Of a stretch of DNA of 64,000 bases, positions 61,631-64,000 are shown one piece after another; positions within the stretch are counted from its first letter, which is position 1; every line of letters starts with the position of its first letter. Position numbers and translations under genes: made by a program. The notes under the pieces were generated by a model. That model did no database searches. It saw only the letters and a program-made list of their open reading frames with translations, and was not told the origin of the DNA. Source of the stretch: an uncultured Lachnospiraceae bacterium (GTDB lineage: Bacteria > Bacillota > Clostridia > Lachnospirales > Lachnospiraceae); NCBI GenBank assembly GCA_902779305.1, contig CACZBD010000013.1:1-64000 (forward strand), written 5' to 3'.

Positions 61631-64000
61631 ATGCATAAACAGGTTAAGAACGACAAAGTATTACGCGCGATCACGATCGGTATCGCAGCCATGATGGCAA
61701 CGGCTTCCATGCCGGCGACCGTACTTGCAAACGAGAATTCAGAAGGATCGGAGCCGTCGCAGGCGCCGGAAACATCTCAGACTTCTGAAAATCAAAGCTC
61801 TGAGACTTCTGCTTCCGAATCCGCATCCGAGAATACGGTTTCAGAACCGGTAGCGCAGATCCAGAGTGAGGCTGCAAGCCTTCCGGCAGATTCCGCGGCT
61901 GCTTCGGAACTGATCGCTGATGCACTGCAGGTGGCACAGGCCAACGGAGATCAGGTCATCATTCAGGACCTGACGCTCGCACAGCAGGCATTGACCGGAA
62001 CGGAAGATAAAGACGGTGCAACCGCACAGCTGGAGGCTGCCGCAGATTTGCTTGATGATGCGGAAGGTATCGAAGAAAAAGCGGATGTCTTTGTAAGCAC
62101 CGCAGACGGTTTAGCGGACAATGTGAATGATTCTCTGGAAGATTATGATACAGCGGATAAGGAAACGCGCAAAGCAGCAGCTGCCACGGTTTCTTATTCG
62201 GAAACGGCCAATACCACCGATTCCGAAAAGGAAGCTTATGATGCAAAGGACAGAGCAGAAGAGAATTTAAAACTGGTTGAGCAGGGCTTCAAGGAAGCCA
62301 ATGATGCGTTCTTTGATGCACAGGCCAAAGCAGATGCTGCAGAATCCGCATATGATGCCGCTGAAGCAGAGCATCAGGCTGCGCTTGCCAAGGTGGAGGA
62401 AGCCAAGGCAAAACTGATGGAAGCGCAGGCGAATACCATTGCTGCAAGCGAAGCGTTAAAGGCTGCACAGGATCGCGCCAATTCTCTGGAGCGTGAAATG
62501 GTGAAACTCGAACAGAGCAGCGAACAACTGGAAGCGATCCGCGGTCAGTATTATGCGCTGATGGTTGAGTATTACAGATCGGTACTTGGCGGAGGCGGTG
62601 CCGTATATAATGAGAAAGGCGAACTGGATATTGAGGCCTGTGCACAGAAGGTCACGCAGAAACAACTCGATGAAAGAAAAGGCGAAAGTGCCAGGGTGAT
62701 GAAGCTTGGCCGCGACCTGCTGAAGAAACTTGTGGAATATCAGCTCATGACAGATGATATCAAAGATTATTCCTTTGCCGAGAAGGAAGAGGGAAATAAG
62801 AAGCAGAATGCAGTGGAAGCCAGAGAGGGGATCGTCTTTGAATCCAGTGAATATGTAAAAGATGAAAAAGGCAGGATCAGAAAAGATGAAGACGGAAGCA
62901 ACGTCGGTAAGGACCAGGTCGTTGTCGACCAGGAGAATGGACGGAAAGACGACAGCGGCAAAACGCTCATGCCAAATGATGCGTACAACCTTTATCAGGA
63001 GAAGTCGGGTCAGAATGATCAAGGCAAAACAAACAGGTTTAAGCTGACCTACACAGATCAGAACGGCGAAGAACAGACGATCTATTACAATTATGTTTTC
63101 AAAACCGACATTAGCAAAGAAGATCTGACGACCGGTCCGATCTATCTGGCAGAAATCAAGCAGGACGACAACGGAAAATGGTATACGGAAAAGGTTCTCG
63201 GTGAGAGTAACTTCTCCGACTACAAGAATCTGCTCGCCGCGATGGACTCCCTTGCGAAATCCAAGCAGGAATACGAGCAAAAGAAGGAGAGCTGGGAAGC
63301 CGCAAAGGTGGATGTAGAAAAAGCGAAAGAAAAAGTCGACCAGCTGACGGAAGACATTAAGGCACTGGAGAATGTCAAGGCTGACAGCAGCAAAGTGGAT
63401 GCTCTAAGAGCAAAACTGGATGAGGCCAATCAGGAACTGGCTAAGGCAACCGAAAAGAAGGTAACCCTGCAGCAGGAAGTGCAGGCGGCAGAGGATGCCT
63501 ATGAGAGCATTGACCTGTCAAGATTCAACCTGAAACCGGCTCCGGTGGATGAAGATGATGACAGCGCTCCTTCGGGCGGCGGAAGCACGGTTACGGCTCC
63601 CGGCGCAGCGGAAGTTGCTCCTGCAGCGGCTGCAATCCCCGTGATCCCGGCAGCTGCCGGCGGCTTTGCACAGGCAGGCGGACAGACAGGCACACAGGCA
63701 GGCGGCATGTCGATCGCAGACTTTACGGACTTTGATGGAGCCGGAGCAGGGGAAGACGAAGAAATCGCAACACCCAGCCCGATCGAAGAGGCAATGGAAG
63801 TGGCAGCCGAAACGAAAGAGGCCGGAACTCAGGAAGTTGTAAATCTGGAAGAGGAAGAACTTGCCGGAGCGGCAAGCGCGGATGTTGCCGACAAAGCCGG
63901 CATGAACCTCTGGTGGCTCTTAGTCGTAGCCCTGTTCGGTGCAACCGGAAAGGCCATGTACGAGAGACATAAAGAAAAGGTAAGGGCAAAGGAAGATCAT
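61631..64000 (+). CDS. Second alanine-rich coiled-coil surface protein (3' end at window edge)
   Basis: The frame is open from the ATG at 61631, preceded by AGGAGG, to the window edge, at least 790 residues. A signal peptide ends around VLANENSEGS. A Ser/Glu-rich stretch, Ala-rich coiled coils and a globular interval (about residues 280-540, with AIRGQYYALMVEYYRSVL and FKLTYTDQNGEEQTIYYNY) follow. Then comes a Gly/Pro/Ala linker, the motif NLEEEELAGAAS, a Trp-rich hydrophobic helix (MNLWWLLVVALFGATGK) and a basic tail (MYERHKEKVRAK). The C-terminal design is that of the 56648 protein. The real stop codon probably lies a few codons beyond the window. Confidence 0.75.
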   Translation, partial: MHKQVKNDKVLRAITIGIAAMMATASMPATVLANENSEGSEPSQAPETSQTSENQSSETSASESASENTVSEPVAQIQSEAASLPADSAAASELIADALQVAQANGDQVIIQDLTLAQQALTGTEDKDGATAQLEAAADLLDDAEGIEEKADVFVSTADGLADNVNDSLEDYDTADKETRKAAAATVSYSETANTTDSEKEAYDAKDRAEENLKLVEQGFKEANDAFFDAQAKADAAESAYDAAEAEHQAALAKVEEAKAKLMEAQANTIAASEALKAAQDRANSLEREMVKLEQSSEQLEAIRGQYYALMVEYYRSVLGGGGAVYNEKGELDIEACAQKVTQKQLDERKGESARVMKLGRDLLKKLVEYQLMTDDIKDYSFAEKEEGNKKQNAVEAREGIVFESSEYVKDEKGRIRKDEDGSNVGKDQVVVDQENGRKDDSGKTLMPNDAYNLYQEKSGQNDQGKTNRFKLTYTDQNGEEQTIYYNYVFKTDISKEDLTTGPIYLAEIKQDDNGKWYTEKVLGESNFSDYKNLLAAMDSLAKSKQEYEQKKESWEAAKVDVEKAKEKVDQLTEDIKALENVKADSSKVDALRAKLDEANQELAKATEKKVTLQQEVQAAEDAYESIDLSRFNLKPAPVDEDDDSAPSGGGSTVTAPGAAEVAPAAAAIPVIPAAAGGFAQAGGQTGTQAGGMSIADFTDFDGAGAGEDEEIATPSPIEEAMEVAAETKEAGTQEVVNLEEEELAGAASADVADKAGMNLWWLLVVALFGATGKAMYERHKEKVRAKEDH

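Overview
The window looks like a chromosomal segment of a motile, Gram-positive-type anaerobe of the Clostridia, most likely a Lachnospiraceae member. The reasons are the gene order rpmG-secE-nusG-rplK-rplA / rplJ-rplL-rpoB-rpoC, strong AGGAGG-type ribosome binding sites, an L10 leader with an intrinsic attenuator, a flagellin at the left edge and alanine-rich surface proteins with a W-rich C-terminal membrane anchor. This assignment is an inference from gene content. I found no tRNA, rRNA, CRISPR array, prophage or complete insertion sequence.

Region 1 (1-34043, all + strand) is a flagellin glycosylation island. It begins with the 3' end of a flagellin gene and carries two Maf/DUF115 flagellin-modification proteins (401, 30057), a nonulosonate synthase with SAF and cupin domains (2284), a CMP-nonulosonate synthetase fused to a HAD domain (31842) and a UDP-galactopyranose mutase (32922). 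In between sit four CDP-glycerol glycerophosphotransferase-like proteins, two TagD-like cytidylyltransferase domains (each inside a fusion), a GDPD phosphodiesterase, several glycosyltransferases (GT2, GT4, RgpF-like), an FkbM methyltransferase, two Gfo/Idh/MocA oxidoreductases and two sugar-isomerase-like TIM barrels. The content suggests a flagellin glycan that combines a nonulosonic acid with glycerol-phosphate groups. Eleven proteins between 9775 and 27166 carry the same kind of small Rossmann module (FGxG/YGxG), at the N-terminus, the C-terminus or the middle. The part from about 7.5 to 17.7 kb looks more A+T-rich than its flanks and holds gene remnants, as expected for a transferred, recombining island.

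Region 2 (34120-49333) is a divergent FliD-like gene followed by the core transcription/translation cluster rpmG-secE-nusG-rplK-rplA, a CapA-family lipoprotein inserted between rplA and rplJ, then rplJ-rplL-rpoB-rpoC. Promoters, an L10 autoregulatory leader, attenuators and terminators are readable here.

Region 3 (49409-56230, - strand) is a compact type IV pilus/type II secretion-like operon. Read 5' to 3' it encodes a degenerate GGDEF membrane protein, an ECF sigma factor, a translationally coupled single-pass membrane protein (candidate anti-sigma), a transglutaminase-like lipoprotein, a PilC/GspF protein, four small single-pass proteins (two pilin-like) and a PilT ATPase. No PilB or prepilin peptidase is in the window.

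Region 4 (56648-64000, + strand) holds two very long alanine-rich coiled-coil surface proteins, a small two-TM protein and a PilZ (c-di-GMP-binding) protein. Three intergenic regions here contain the same ECF-type promoter, TGAACC-N17-(C/A)GTC, upstream of 56648, 60653 and 61304-61631, and the ECF sigma gene is next door. I read regions 3 and 4 together as one candidate system: a membrane-signalled ECF regulon, with c-di-GMP-type components, controlling coiled-coil envelope proteins beside a pilus-like machine. This is the most likely under-described system in the window.
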